Shown piece after piece: positions 1 to 8,946 of a stretch of DNA of 64,000 bases. Positions within the stretch are counted from its first letter, which is position 1, and each line of letters opens with the position of its first letter. Location: assembly GCF_009208075.1 (NCBI RefSeq), contig NZ_WFKJ01000008.1, positions 16,885 through 80,884 on the forward strand, read 5' to 3'. The stretch comes from Poseidonibacter ostreae. Lineage in GTDB: Bacteria; Campylobacterota; Campylobacteria; Campylobacterales; Arcobacteraceae. The notes beneath the pieces are model-generated. The model saw only the letters and a program-made list of their open reading frames with translations. It searched no databases and was not told the origin of the DNA. Position numbers and translations under genes: made by a program.

Positions 1-2877
1 ATATATAGCATTATAAATATCTTCTTTTTCTATTTTTTTGCACTTTTGTTTTAACTCTATCATTGCTTCATGTAAATAAACAATCATAACAATAGAAGTT
101 TCAGCAGCAACACCAAGTAAAGCTAGAAAACCAACAATTACTGCAATTGAGATATTAAAATCCAAGAAATCTAAATAAAATATTCCACCAGTTAATGCAA
201 AAGGTAGTGTAAAGAAAATAATCATCGTATATGTAATATTTTTTAGTGCAAAATATATAAGTATAAAAATAAGAATAAAAGTCAAAGGAATAATATAAGC
301 TAATCGCTGCATTGCTGATTCTAAATATTCACTCTGCCCTGCCCATTCATAATAAAAACCAGATGGAAGTTTTATATCTTCTAACAAAGTTTTTGCTTCA
401 TCTTTATATTGTTTTGCAGATATTCCACTTTTAGGTGTAATGTATATAAAGTTTACATTTAATGCTTTTTCAGATTTAATAATAGAAGGACCTTCTTCAT
501 ACTTAAGCTCGGCAAACATTTCAAGAGGCTGAAAACCAAGTTTTGTCTTAATCTGTAAATTACGTAAACTTGTAATATCTTCTCTTTGAGTTGTTTCAAA
601 TCTTAAAGTCATAGGATAACGCTCTAAACCATCTAAGAAAGTTGATACTTTTGCACCTGCAACTCCAAGCGATATAGTTGATAAAATATCATTTTTATTA
701 ATCCCATATCGTGATATCATCTCTTCATCTATATTGATATTTAAATAATATCCTGAATTAATCTTATCTGTTGAAACAGAAAGTGTTTTATCAAATTTTT
801 TTAGTTTTTGCTCTATTATTCCTGCTGTCTCTTCTAGTTTTTGATGGTTATTTCCATATAGTTTTATTCCAAGAGGAGTTCTAATACCTGTTAAAAGCAT
901 ATCAATTCTACCTCTAATTGGATATGTCCAAGAATTTATAAGTCCTGCAACTTGTAGTTTCTTATCCATCTCTTCCATTAGTTTTTTATATGTCATTCCA
1001 GGACGCCACTCATTCTCTGGTTTAAATGTAACTATTGTCTCAATCATAGCTAGTGGAGCTGGATCTGTTGCAGTATCAGCTCGACCTGCTTTTCCAAATA
1101 CAGTTTGTACTTCAGGAAAAGATTTTAGAATCTTATCAGTTTTAAATGTTAGCTCTCTTGCTAAATCAATACCTAAACCATAAGGAGTTACAGGCATATA
1201 CATAAATACTGTTTCATTCATCATTGGCATAAATTCCCAATTTTGTTTTTTATAAACTGGATATGCTAAAACTATCGTTGCAACAAATGCTACAACAACA
1301 AAATATCTTAATTTTAAAGATAGTTTTAAAAGTGGAGAATAAAGGAAAATAAAAAACTTATTTAACCAGTTTTTATTTTCACTCATTATTTTTCCCTTTA
1401 TAAAGAAGACCATTAAAATAGGCACTATTGTAATAGAAAGAATTGCTCCAGAAATCATTGCAAAAGATTTAGTAAAAGCTAGAGGAGTAAAAAGTCTTCC
1501 CTCTTGCCCTGTTAAAGCAAAAATTGGTAAAAAAGAGACTACAACCAAAATAAGAGCAAAAAAGATAGGTCGCCCTACTTGTTTTGCCGATTTAATTATA
1601 ATAGAAACTCTTTCTTCATTTGAAATATTCTCTTTTCCTTGAAGATATTTATGAGCATTTTCAACCATTACAATTGTTGCATCTACCATCGCTCCAATAG
1701 CAATTGCAATTCCACCTAAACTCATGATATTTGACCCCATACCAAAAGCTTTCATAAGTAAAAATGTAATTAACACTGTAAGTGGTAAAGTAATGATAAT
1801 AATAAGTGCTGATCTAAAATGGAATAAAAATAGTCCTGTTATAATCATAACAATAATAGACTCTTCAAGTAAGGTATTTGTTAAAGTATCTATTGCTTTA
1901 TCAATTAGTGTTGTTCTATCATAAGTTTCAACTACTTCAACACCATCTACACTCAAAGTTTTTAACTTTTGCTTTACAGCTTTTATAACAGCATAAGGAT
2001 TCTCTCCATATCGAACTACTACAATACCACCAACAGTATCACCTTCACCATTTAAATCAGCCATACCACGTCTATTTGAAGAAGTTATATTAACCTCAGC
2101 AATGTCACTAATTTTTAAAGGAATGGAATTTGTAGTTTTTACTGTAATATTTTCAATATCAACAACACTTTGTAAATAACCTTTAGCTTGAATCATATGT
2201 TCAAAACCATTTTCTAAAATTATTCTTCCACCTTTTTCATCATTGTTTTTACTTAGTGCATTTTTGACATCTTTAATACTTAAGTCATACTGCACTAATT
2301 TATCTTGATTTAGTGTGATTTCGTAGTTTTTTATAAAACCACCAATAGATGCAATTTCACTAACTCCATCAACACCAAGTAAGGCATACTTATAATAATA
2401 GTCTTGTAATGTTCGCAATTCATCTAAAGATTTAGTATCTGATTTTAAAGCATATTCATAAGCCCAACCAACACCAGTTGCATCAGGACCAATTGCTACA
2501 TCTACCCCTTGTGGAAATGTACCTTGTAGTTGAGATAACTGCTCTAAAATTCTATTTCTTGAATCATATAAATCAGTTCCATCTTTAAAGATAATATATA
2601 TAAGTGCATTTTGAAAAGAACTCATAGCTCGTACTGTATCTATATTAGGTAAAGACATAAGATTTGAAATCAATGGATAGGATACTTGTTCTTCAATAGT
2701 TTTAGGACTCTGCCCTGCCCACTTAACTTCTACAATTACTTGAGGAGGTGATAAGTCAGGTAAGGCATCTAAGGCTGTATTCTTAACAGCCCAAATAGAT
2801 GCAAAAGTTAAAATGATTACTGAAAATAGTATTAAAAACTTATTTCTAATACTATATGATATTACACTCTCTACCAT
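1..2877 (-). CDS. cusA: CusA/CzcA-family heavy-metal RND efflux pump (partial, C-terminus off the left edge)
   Basis: Inner-membrane proton-driven pump of a tripartite metal exporter. The frame stays open from an ATG at 2877 to base 1 (959 codons; the family is about 1040), so only the C-terminal end is missing. A first membrane helix spans about residues 14-31. The proton-relay helix carries GAMVDATIVMVENA at about 392-405, matching CusA. The porter segment PIRGRIDMLLTGI resembles the Cu/Ag branch (CusA) rather than the Co/Zn/Cd branch (CzcA), but I cannot confirm all three methionines of the CusA relay, so the metal is an inference. It starts 9 bases after the adaptor gene and is the last gene of an operon headed by its own two-component system. 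Confidence 0.9.
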   Translation of the reverse strand, partial: MVESVISYSIRNKFLILFSVIILTFASIWAVKNTALDALPDLSPPQVIVEVKWAGQSPKTIEEQVSYPLISNLMSLPNIDTVRAMSSFQNALIYIIFKDGTDLYDSRNRILEQLSQLQGTFPQGVDVAIGPDATGVGWAYEYALKSDTKSLDELRTLQDYYYKYALLGVDGVSEIASIGGFIKNYEITLNQDKLVQYDLSIKDVKNALSKNNDEKGGRIILENGFEHMIQAKGYLQSVVDIENITVKTTNSIPLKISDIAEVNITSSNRRGMADLNGEGDTVGGIVVVRYGENPYAVIKAVKQKLKTLSVDGVEVVETYDRTTLIDKAIDTLTNTLLEESIIVMIITGLFLFHFRSALIIIITLPLTVLITFLLMKAFGMGSNIMSLGGIAIAIGAMVDATIVMVENAHKYLQGKENISNEERVSIIIKSAKQVGRPIFFALILVVVSFLPIFALTGQEGRLFTPLAFTKSFAMISGAILSITIVPILMVFFIKGKIMSENKNWLNKFFIFLYSPLLKLSLKLRYFVVVAFVATIVLAYPVYKKQNWEFMPMMNETVFMYMPVTPYGLGIDLARELTFKTDKILKSFPEVQTVFGKAGRADTATDPAPLAMIETIVTFKPENEWRPGMTYKKLMEEMDKKLQVAGLINSWTYPIRGRIDMLLTGIRTPLGIKLYGNNHQKLEETAGIIEQKLKKFDKTLSVSTDKINSGYYLNINIDEEMISRYGINKNDILSTISLGVAGAKVSTFLDGLERYPMTLRFETTQREDITSLRNLQIKTKLGFQPLEMFAELKYEEGPSIIKSEKALNVNFIYITPKSGISAKQYKDEAKTLLEDIKLPSGFYYEWAGQSEYLESAMQRLAYIIPLTFILIFILIYFALKNITYTMIIFFTLPFALTGGIFYLDFLDFNISIAVIVGFLALLGVAAETSIVMIVYLHEAMIELKQKCKKIEKEDIYNAIY

Positions 2878-2886
2878 AGCTATTTC

Positions 2887-3897
2887 CTACCAGTCATCAT
2901 CAGAGTCAGAGTTATAAAGTGCATTTGTAATAGCATCTGAGTCAAGTAGGAATAAAGCATTATTTATAACTTTATCACCTTTTTCTAAACCATCTGATAT
3001 TTCATATTTATTTGAAGAAATTCTTTTAGCTTCAACTTTTATAGGTTCAAACTCTCTATTGGATATTGGTTTAAATACATAGTGATTACTTCCTTTAGTT
3101 AATACTGCCGTTTTTGGTAGTGTTAATATTGTTTTATTAAGTGATTTGATTTTTACACTTGCAAACATATTTGGATAAAGGTTTAAGTCTTTATTATCAA
3201 TTATAAAACGGACATCTATAGTTTTTGTTTTTTCATTTACCATAGGATAGATAAAATCAACTTTTGATTTAATAGCTTGTGTTAAACCATCAATATAAAT
3301 ATAAGCACTCATATCATTTTTTATAAAAGTCAAATCTTTTTGATAAACCTGAGCTATAAACCATAACTTATTTATGTCTGCTAGTTGTAAAAGAAGTTTT
3401 CCTTTTTTAACTGCACTTTTATTATTGATATTCTTCTTTATTACTATTGAATTTATTGGAGATAATATTTTTATTCCATCAATTGAACTTTTATTCTTTT
3501 TAATTTTATTAATCTCTTCCTTAGCTAAATCTAATACTTTTAGTTTCTCTAGTGAACTTCTATAAAGATTTTTATTTATACTTCTTGCTACTTGTATCTC
3601 TTTTTGTATACTTAAGATATCATCACTATATATAGAAAATAAAGGCTCACCTTTTTTTACATACATAAAGTTTTTATTAGCATTTAGTTTCGTTATAAAA
3701 CCATCAAATCTTGTAACTATATCTACTACATTTGATTCATCAATTTTTGTTTTTCCATAAAAGCTTTTAGTAATTCCAATTTTTTCTTCTTTTACCAAAG
3801 TTGTTTTTTTATTAAATAGTTGTTCTACTTCTATTATCTTTGCATTCATTACACTTATTGTAAGAATACTTAAGAATGTGGCTTTTATTATATTCAT
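2887..3897 (-). CDS. cusB: CusB-like periplasmic membrane-fusion (adaptor) protein
   Basis: Adaptor linking the RND pump to the outer-membrane channel. The 336-residue product has a signal peptide (about 1-19), a barrel/lipoyl-like region (IVTRFDGFITKL and KKGEPLFSIYS, then SPINSIVIKK), a helical insert rich in Lys/Glu around 78-118, and a beta-barrel segment. It is shorter than typical CusB (about 400) and has no obvious N-terminal Met cluster. The C-terminus is very acidic (DSDSDDDW), which could be a metal-binding tail. Its ATG overlaps the stop of the channel gene (ATGA), implying translational coupling. Family assignment is by pattern and context. Confidence 0.85.
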   Translation of the reverse strand: MNIIKATFLSILTISVMNAKIIEVEQLFNKKTTLVKEEKIGITKSFYGKTKIDESNVVDIVTRFDGFITKLNANKNFMYVKKGEPLFSIYSDDILSIQKEIQVARSINKNLYRSSLEKLKVLDLAKEEINKIKKNKSSIDGIKILSPINSIVIKKNINNKSAVKKGKLLLQLADINKLWFIAQVYQKDLTFIKNDMSAYIYIDGLTQAIKSKVDFIYPMVNEKTKTIDVRFIIDNKDLNLYPNMFASVKIKSLNKTILTLPKTAVLTKGSNHYVFKPISNREFEPIKVEAKRISSNKYEISDGLEKGDKVINNALFLLDSDAITNALYNSDSDDDW

Positions 3898-5090
3898 TTA
3901 AGTGCCTTATATCTATAGTATTTTGATTTTGAGTAGTTTGAATAATACTTTTCTAATTGTTCATAAGATTTAAGTTCATAAGAGATTAACTCATTTAAAT
4001 TCTGTATTATCATTTGAGGTTTAATAGAAGAAAAGCTATTGTAATTTTCAAGATTTTTCTGCATTTTTTGTTTTAGAGGAATAATAGTTTCATGTATCAT
4101 TGAATAGTTTTTATATGCACTATTAATATTATTTTCTAAAGACATAAGTTCTATTTTAAAGTTCTGTTTTATATCTTCTAATCTATTACGCTCTTCTTTA
4201 GCTTTAATTTTTTGTTTTAAAGCTTTTACTTTTTCTGTTTTATAAATAGATAAGGGAATATTTACTGAGATATTTGCATAATCTTTAAACTTAGAATCTC
4301 TATTAAAATAAGCAACATTTACTTTTATATCACCTTTTTGTTTTTCTAGTTCTAGTTTTGAAAGTTCATTAAATTTACCTATTTTTTCTTCTTGTATTTT
4401 TATCTTTGGATGATTTTGTATATCCATATTTAAAACTAATTTTCCTACTTCTAAAGAAGCATCAATAGTATCAATTTTTTTATATGAAATTTGCTCTAGT
4501 TTTAAATATAGATTATCTATCATATTTTTTAGATTTTGCTTTTGAATTTGCACATTTGAATATGCAATTTTTGCACTTAGTATTTCATTTTGACTTGATT
4601 TACCAAGAGAATATAATCCTTGAGATAATTTTTCTATTTTTTTAATATTTTGTTCGTATTTTTTTAAAAGTTCTAATTTTCTTTCTAATATTAAAATATT
4701 ATATGAAATCTCATATATTTTAGATTTTAGTATTAGTTTTGTATCTTCTAATTGTAAAGCAGCAATAGTTTTATCTTTTTGTGAAATCTCTTCTTTAATA
4801 TCTAGCTTATTTCCAACAGGAATAACTTGAGAAAAACCAATATATTGTGCTTGCATTGCTTCTTGATCTCTTTTAAAAGGTTCGTCAAAATGAATGTCAT
4901 TTACACCAAGAGTTAAAGTTGGATTCATCCATTTTCTTGAAAGATTGATATTCTCATCTGCTACATTTATTGAAGATTGAATACTTTTTAAGTTTTGATT
5001 ATTTTTTAAAGCAGTATCTACAATTTCATCAAGACTTAATGCAAAGCTTGATGAAATAGCAAAAGATAAAGCTATAGCTACTTTTTTCAT
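3894..5090 (-). CDS. TolC/CusC-like outer-membrane efflux channel protein
   Basis: Outer-membrane factor of the metal exporter. The 398-residue product has a signal peptide (about 1-17, ending SSFALS) followed by long amphipathic coiled-coil helices (NLKSIQSSINVADENINLS; LKQKIKAKEERNRLEDIKQ) and the repeated structure typical of OEP domains. There is no N-terminal lipobox Cys, unlike E. coli CusC, and it is somewhat short for the family. It overlaps by one base with the preceding Met-rich protein gene and by ATGA with the adaptor gene, so the three are probably co-translated. Confidence 0.85.
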   Translation of the reverse strand: MKKVAIALSFAISSSFALSLDEIVDTALKNNQNLKSIQSSINVADENINLSRKWMNPTLTLGVNDIHFDEPFKRDQEAMQAQYIGFSQVIPVGNKLDIKEEISQKDKTIAALQLEDTKLILKSKIYEISYNILILERKLELLKKYEQNIKKIEKLSQGLYSLGKSSQNEILSAKIAYSNVQIQKQNLKNMIDNLYLKLEQISYKKIDTIDASLEVGKLVLNMDIQNHPKIKIQEEKIGKFNELSKLELEKQKGDIKVNVAYFNRDSKFKDYANISVNIPLSIYKTEKVKALKQKIKAKEERNRLEDIKQNFKIELMSLENNINSAYKNYSMIHETIIPLKQKMQKNLENYNSFSSIKPQMIIQNLNELISYELKSYEQLEKYYSNYSKSKYYRYKALK

Positions 5091-5473
5091 TAGATATTCA
5101 CACTTCCTCTTACTGTATGAATCTTTCCATCTTTATCTTTAAACTTTAAGTGATACTGCCATGTTCCACCCATTGAAAAGTTAACCATCATCTTATATTT
5201 TCCATCTACTAATTTAGCTTTCGCTTTATATTCCATATATGGCATACCTGGCATCTCTGGCATAAATACTTTTATTTTTACTTTTACATCTGTAACACCA
5301 TTTCCATCTTTGCTTAATTGTGCATAAATATCATTATTCCCAACAATAAGAGATTTTTCAGATGTTAATACAACTTCATAACCATTTTTTTCACCTGTTT
5401 GAGATAAGGCTTGGGCATTTAAAATTCCAATACTTAAGAGCATTGCAACTATTACTTTGAATAAATTTTTCAT
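5090..5473 (-). CDS. Periplasmic YtkA/FixH-like Met-rich protein, candidate metal carrier
   Basis: A 127-residue secreted protein: signal peptide about 1-20 (ending ILNAQA), then one beta-sandwich-type domain resembling YtkA/FixH. A methionine-rich run, MPEMPGMPYM, lies near residues 70-79, with further Met residues in KMMVNFSMGGTW. Such clusters commonly bind Cu(I)/Ag(I) in periplasmic chaperones. It sits where CusF (the small copper chaperone) is found in enteric cus operons, between the sensor and the structural exporter genes, so I infer delivery of metal to the pump. A function in membrane-protein assembly like FixH cannot be excluded. Confidence 0.7.
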   Translation of the reverse strand: MKNLFKVIVAMLLSIGILNAQALSQTGEKNGYEVVLTSEKSLIVGNNDIYAQLSKDGNGVTDVKVKIKVFMPEMPGMPYMEYKAKAKLVDGKYKMMVNFSMGGTWQYHLKFKDKDGKIHTVRGSVNI

Positions 5474-5548
5474 TTGTGAAACTCCATTTTTAATTTTATA
5501 AGAGAAGTTTATCGATTTTATGTGGAGTATGTGTGGAGAGATTAAATA

Positions 5549-6706
5549 TTAAAAAGAGAGAAAGAAAGTTGTTCCTATATTTTTTTTAGATTCTACATCT
5601 ATTTTGATATTATATTTAGCACAAATATGACTTACAATATTTAGCCCTATTCCAAAGCCACCCTGCTCTTTTGTAGCTCTATAGTATCTTCTGTAAATAT
5701 CTTTTAATTTATCTTCTTCTATACCAATACCCGTATCAGAGATTTCTAGTATTCTATTTTTTAAAGATATATTTATTTGCCCGCTTATTTTGTTGTATTT
5801 AATTGCATTTGAGATTAGATTGTTTATCACTCTAATTGCATCATCTTTGTTTATTAAATATTCAAAGTTTTCTAGTGTAGTATTTATTTTTATTTTTTTC
5901 TTTGAAGCTAGAGGTTCTAGATATTCTAACTGCTCTAAGATTAAACTATTAAGATATATCTTTTCAGTACTTTTATTTTCATCACTTCCTTGTAAAAAAA
6001 TATAAATTAAATCTTTGTATATTTCAGATACCCTTTTTGCACTAAGTCTTACTCTTTGGATTTGTTTTTCATTTAAGTTTTCTTTTTCTGTAGACATTAA
6101 AATTGCAGTTATTGGAGTATTTAACTCATGGGTTGTATCTCTAATAAAATTATTTAGTTTTTCTCTCTCTTCTTTGATTGGTTTTAAAAATAGTTTTGCT
6201 AAATAAAATCCTATTAAGGATATTAAAGAGTATAAAATAAGAAAAAAGAGTATGATATTTACTTTTAACTCTTTTATTTTATCAAAGTAACTATTCTCTT
6301 CAATAGCTATATAATATACTCCTAAATGACCTAAAGTTGATTTGTCTATTAATATAAATTGTTTTTTATCATCTTTTATTATGTCTTTTGAAAAGTCTAT
6401 TTTAGACTCAAGGTTCCCATATATTTTTTCTTTTTTTTCATTATAAAAAGATATCTTATATTTATTTGTATCTAATATCTTTGTTCTATCAAAAGGTGTA
6501 TCTGTCATATGTGAAAAAATTATCTTTGAAGATATTTTTGAAACTTTATTTTGCATATTTGATTTTGCTAAATCAAAATATAATCTTTTTTCATTTTCAA
6601 AATAAAAAAATGCTACAAGTAACATTAAAATAAAAGAAGAGCCTAAAAAAAGGCTAAGAAATCTTATAAAGGTTCTTTTTTCACTAAGCGTTAAATCTAT
6701 AACCAA
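5549..6706 (-). CDS. Sensor histidine kinase of the metal-efflux operon
   Basis: Membrane kinase, 385 residues: TM1 about 15-36, periplasmic sensor loop about 37-147, TM2 about 148-171, HisKA with phospho-acceptor H193 in TTHELNTPI, then HATPase with the N-box (NNLISNAIKYN), DTGIGI and GFGIGL boxes. The only plausible start in frame is TTG at 6706, where a GAGGGG Shine-Dalgarno-like run lies unusually close. It overlaps the response-regulator gene by 23 bases, so the pair is coupled. By position it should sense periplasmic Cu/Ag, but no known metal motif is evident in the loop. Confidence 0.88.
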   Translation of the reverse strand: MVIDLTLSEKRTFIRFLSLFLGSSFILMLLVAFFYFENEKRLYFDLAKSNMQNKVSKISSKIIFSHMTDTPFDRTKILDTNKYKISFYNEKKEKIYGNLESKIDFSKDIIKDDKKQFILIDKSTLGHLGVYYIAIEENSYFDKIKELKVNIILFFLILYSLISLIGFYLAKLFLKPIKEEREKLNNFIRDTTHELNTPITAILMSTEKENLNEKQIQRVRLSAKRVSEIYKDLIYIFLQGSDENKSTEKIYLNSLILEQLEYLEPLASKKKIKINTTLENFEYLINKDDAIRVINNLISNAIKYNKISGQINISLKNRILEISDTGIGIEEDKLKDIYRRYYRATKEQGGFGIGLNIVSHICAKYNIKIDVESKKNIGTTFFLSF

Positions 6707-7343
6707 CCCCTCTTGTATTTATTATGCACTCTTCTCCAAGTATTTTTCGTAAACTCTTTATATATGTTCGTATAGTTGATGCAAGCGGTGCATCTTCATA
6801 AGACCAAACATTTAAACTCAGTTCTTCAATACTTACATTTTTATTTTTATTCTTATTTAAATAAAGTAATACATCACTCTCTTTTTGTGTAATGTGAATT
6901 TGCTTATTATCTTTTTGAATATATAAGTTTTTTGTATCTAAGTATGTATTATTTGATAATTCTATTTTAGAACTAGGAGAAATATTATGTAATCTTCTAA
7001 TATTATTAATACGTAAATCTAACTCTTTTAACTCAAAAGGTTTTTTTATATAGTCATCACAACCAACTTTAAAACCCTCTTCTATATCTTCAAGCATATT
7101 TGCAGAAGTAATAAAAATAGCAGGAGTTTTTATCTCTTTATTTCTTATATCCTCTAATAATTCAAAGCCTGATAAGTTTGGAACATTAACATCCAAAAGT
7201 AATAAGTCAAATGTTTGTGAATAAATTTTTTCTTGAGCTTCTTCTCCATTGAATACTGAAACTATTTCATAGTTATTCTCTTCTAGGTGCTCTGTAATGA
7301 TTTCATTTAGGATTAAATCATCTTCCATTAGTAGTATTTTCAT
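6684..7343 (-). CDS. OmpR/CusR-type response regulator
   Basis: DNA-binding partner of the adjacent kinase, 219 residues. Receiver domain with acidic pocket (MEDD), phospho-acceptor D51 in LLLDVNVP and the KKPF lysine near 101; winged-helix Trans_reg_C domain from about 125 to the end (TIRTYIKSLRKIL, TRGVGYRF). I prefer the ATG at 7343 over the upstream one at 7373 because the receiver fold begins MKILLMEDD there and AAGGTGG is well spaced ahead; the upstream ATG falls inside a hairpin. First gene of the efflux operon, likely autoregulatory. Confidence 0.9.
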   Translation of the reverse strand: MKILLMEDDLILNEIITEHLEENNYEIVSVFNGEEAQEKIYSQTFDLLLLDVNVPNLSGFELLEDIRNKEIKTPAIFITSANMLEDIEEGFKVGCDDYIKKPFELKELDLRINNIRRLHNISPSSKIELSNNTYLDTKNLYIQKDNKQIHITQKESDVLLYLNKNKNKNVSIEELSLNVWSYEDAPLASTIRTYIKSLRKILGEECIINTRGVGYRFNA

Positions 7344-7371
7344 GCTATCCACCTTAAAAATATTAGTAACC

Positions 7372-7399
7372 ATTTTAGGTACCCAGTGGTACCTAAAAT
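7372..7399 (-). terminator. Perfect 12-bp inverted repeat after gltX (terminator or operator)
   Basis: Arms at 7372-7383 and 7388-7399 (ATTTTAGGTACC and its exact complement) with a 4-base loop, 20 bases past the gltX stop and 28 bases before the regulator start. No long U-run follows, so it could terminate gltX transcription or serve as an operator of the efflux operon. Confidence 0.6.
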
Positions 7400-7419
7400 T
7401 TAAAATGAAAACTTAAGAT

Positions 7420-8844
7420 TTATTCTTTGTTAAAGTTCTTTTCAATTGCAGTATTTAGTCTTGATTTTGTTTCATCAAAGCCTAAAACAGAAATAATATC
7501 ATAAACTGAAGGTGCTTGTGTTCCACCTGTTAATGCAATTCTAATTGGTTGGAACAATTGTGGAAATTTTAAACCATTACTTTCAATAAATGGTTTTGTA
7601 ATTGCTTCAACATTTTCAACAGAATATAATTCATCTTTATTCTCTTCTAGTAAAGCTAAGTACTTATTTAACATCTCAATAGTACCCTCTTTTACAAACT
7701 TCTTACTTCCTTTTGCTTCATATGAAGTTGGTACTTCTAAAATAGTATTAACAGCTGTTTTTAATTCAAGTAAAGTTTGTGCTCTTTGTTTTGATAAATC
7801 TAAGATTTCCATTTTTTTAGAATAATCGTGTAAATCTAAATCAAAAGCTTTTAACTCTTCAACTAATCTATCATTTGAAACTGCTTTTATATATTCAGAG
7901 TTTAACCATAAAAGTTTTTCTGCATTATAAGAAGATGCTGATTTATTAATATTATTTGGATCAAATAGTTCTAACATTTCATCCATTGAAAATACTTCTT
8001 GATCACCATTTGACCAACCAAGTCTTACTAAGAAATTTAAAAGTGCTTCAGGTAAATATCCATCAGCTTTATATTGCATTACATCCATAGCTCCATCTCT
8101 TTTAGATAGTTTCTTACCCTGTGGATTATTAATCATTGGCATATGATAAAACTTTGGAACATCAAAACCTAAAGCATTGTAGATTACAATTTGTTTAGGA
8201 GTATTTGTAAGGTGGTCATCACCTCTTAAAACATCAGTCATTCCCATTAAATGATCATCAATAGCTACAACAAAGTTATATATAGGCATTCCATTTGCAC
8301 GTGCAATTACAAAATCATCAACTTGGTTTGCATCAAATTTCATAGAACCTTTTACACCATCTTCAAAAGTAATAGCACCTTCTTTTGGAGCTTTAATTCT
8401 AATAACAGGTTCAATATCTGCTGGAATCTCTGGTAGTACTTTACCATCTTCTGGTCTCCAAGTTCCATCATATCTAGGATTTTCTTTAGCAGCTTCTTGT
8501 GAAGCTCTTAAAGCATCAAGTTCATCTCTACTCATATAACACTTATATGCTTTACCCTCTTCTAAAAGTTGATTAATATATTTTTTATAAATATCAACTC
8601 TTTTTGATTGGTATTCGATTTCACAGTCACTTGGCATTCCAACCCAATCAAAAGCTTCTAAAATTGCTCTTACGGCATCTTCATTATTTCTAGCATTATC
8701 TGTATCTTCTATTCTTAGTTTAAACTCACCCTTTGTTTTCTTTGCCCAAAGATAACTATAAAGTGCAGTTCGTAGACCTCCAATATGTAAATATCCAGTT
8801 GGACTTGGTGCAAATCTTGTAATTGCCCCGCTTGTAATTGACAT
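7420..8844 (-). CDS. gltX: Glutamyl-tRNA synthetase
   Basis: Charges tRNA-Glu with glutamate; class I synthetase of normal length (474 residues). The HIGH-type signature is YLHIGGLRTAL at about 18-28, and the KMSKS-type loop is KKLSKRDGA near 240; the C-terminal anticodon-binding region is helical and Lys/Glu-rich. Many Campylobacterota carry two GltX paralogues, one of which charges tRNA-Gln with Glu for repair by GatCAB; gatB lies elsewhere in this window, and which paralogue this is cannot be settled here. It closes the operon that starts at hisF and begins 3 bases after the small ORF. Confidence 0.95.
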   Translation of the reverse strand: MSITSGAITRFAPSPTGYLHIGGLRTALYSYLWAKKTKGEFKLRIEDTDNARNNEDAVRAILEAFDWVGMPSDCEIEYQSKRVDIYKKYINQLLEEGKAYKCYMSRDELDALRASQEAAKENPRYDGTWRPEDGKVLPEIPADIEPVIRIKAPKEGAITFEDGVKGSMKFDANQVDDFVIARANGMPIYNFVVAIDDHLMGMTDVLRGDDHLTNTPKQIVIYNALGFDVPKFYHMPMINNPQGKKLSKRDGAMDVMQYKADGYLPEALLNFLVRLGWSNGDQEVFSMDEMLELFDPNNINKSASSYNAEKLLWLNSEYIKAVSNDRLVEELKAFDLDLHDYSKKMEILDLSKQRAQTLLELKTAVNTILEVPTSYEAKGSKKFVKEGTIEMLNKYLALLEENKDELYSVENVEAITKPFIESNGLKFPQLFQPIRIALTGGTQAPSVYDIISVLGFDETKSRLNTAIEKNFNKE

Positions 8845-8847
8845 TGT

Positions 8848-8946
8848 TTACTTCTCCTCTTTCTTATTATAAATATAAAATCCTACGCCTGATACTATTG
8901 CTACAATTGCAATGAAAATTAGCATTGCTATCTCAAGTAAGCCCAT
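8848..8946 (-). CDS. Small single-pass membrane protein ORF (32 aa) between rlmN and gltX
   Basis: Not a recognised family. An ATG at 8946 opens a 32-residue frame with a very hydrophobic core (residues about 3-26, LLEIAMLIFIAIVAIVSGVG) and a basic/acidic tail NKKEEK, as expected for a single membrane helix with cytoplasmic C-terminus. AAGGA stands six bases before the ATG. It overlaps the end of rlmN by 14 bases in another frame and stops 3 bases before gltX, and its last codons hold the gltX Shine-Dalgarno, so it fits the operon precisely. Coding status is inferred from ribosome-binding site, composition and packing. Confidence 0.6.
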   Translation of the reverse strand: MGLLEIAMLIFIAIVAIVSGVGFYIYNKKEEK

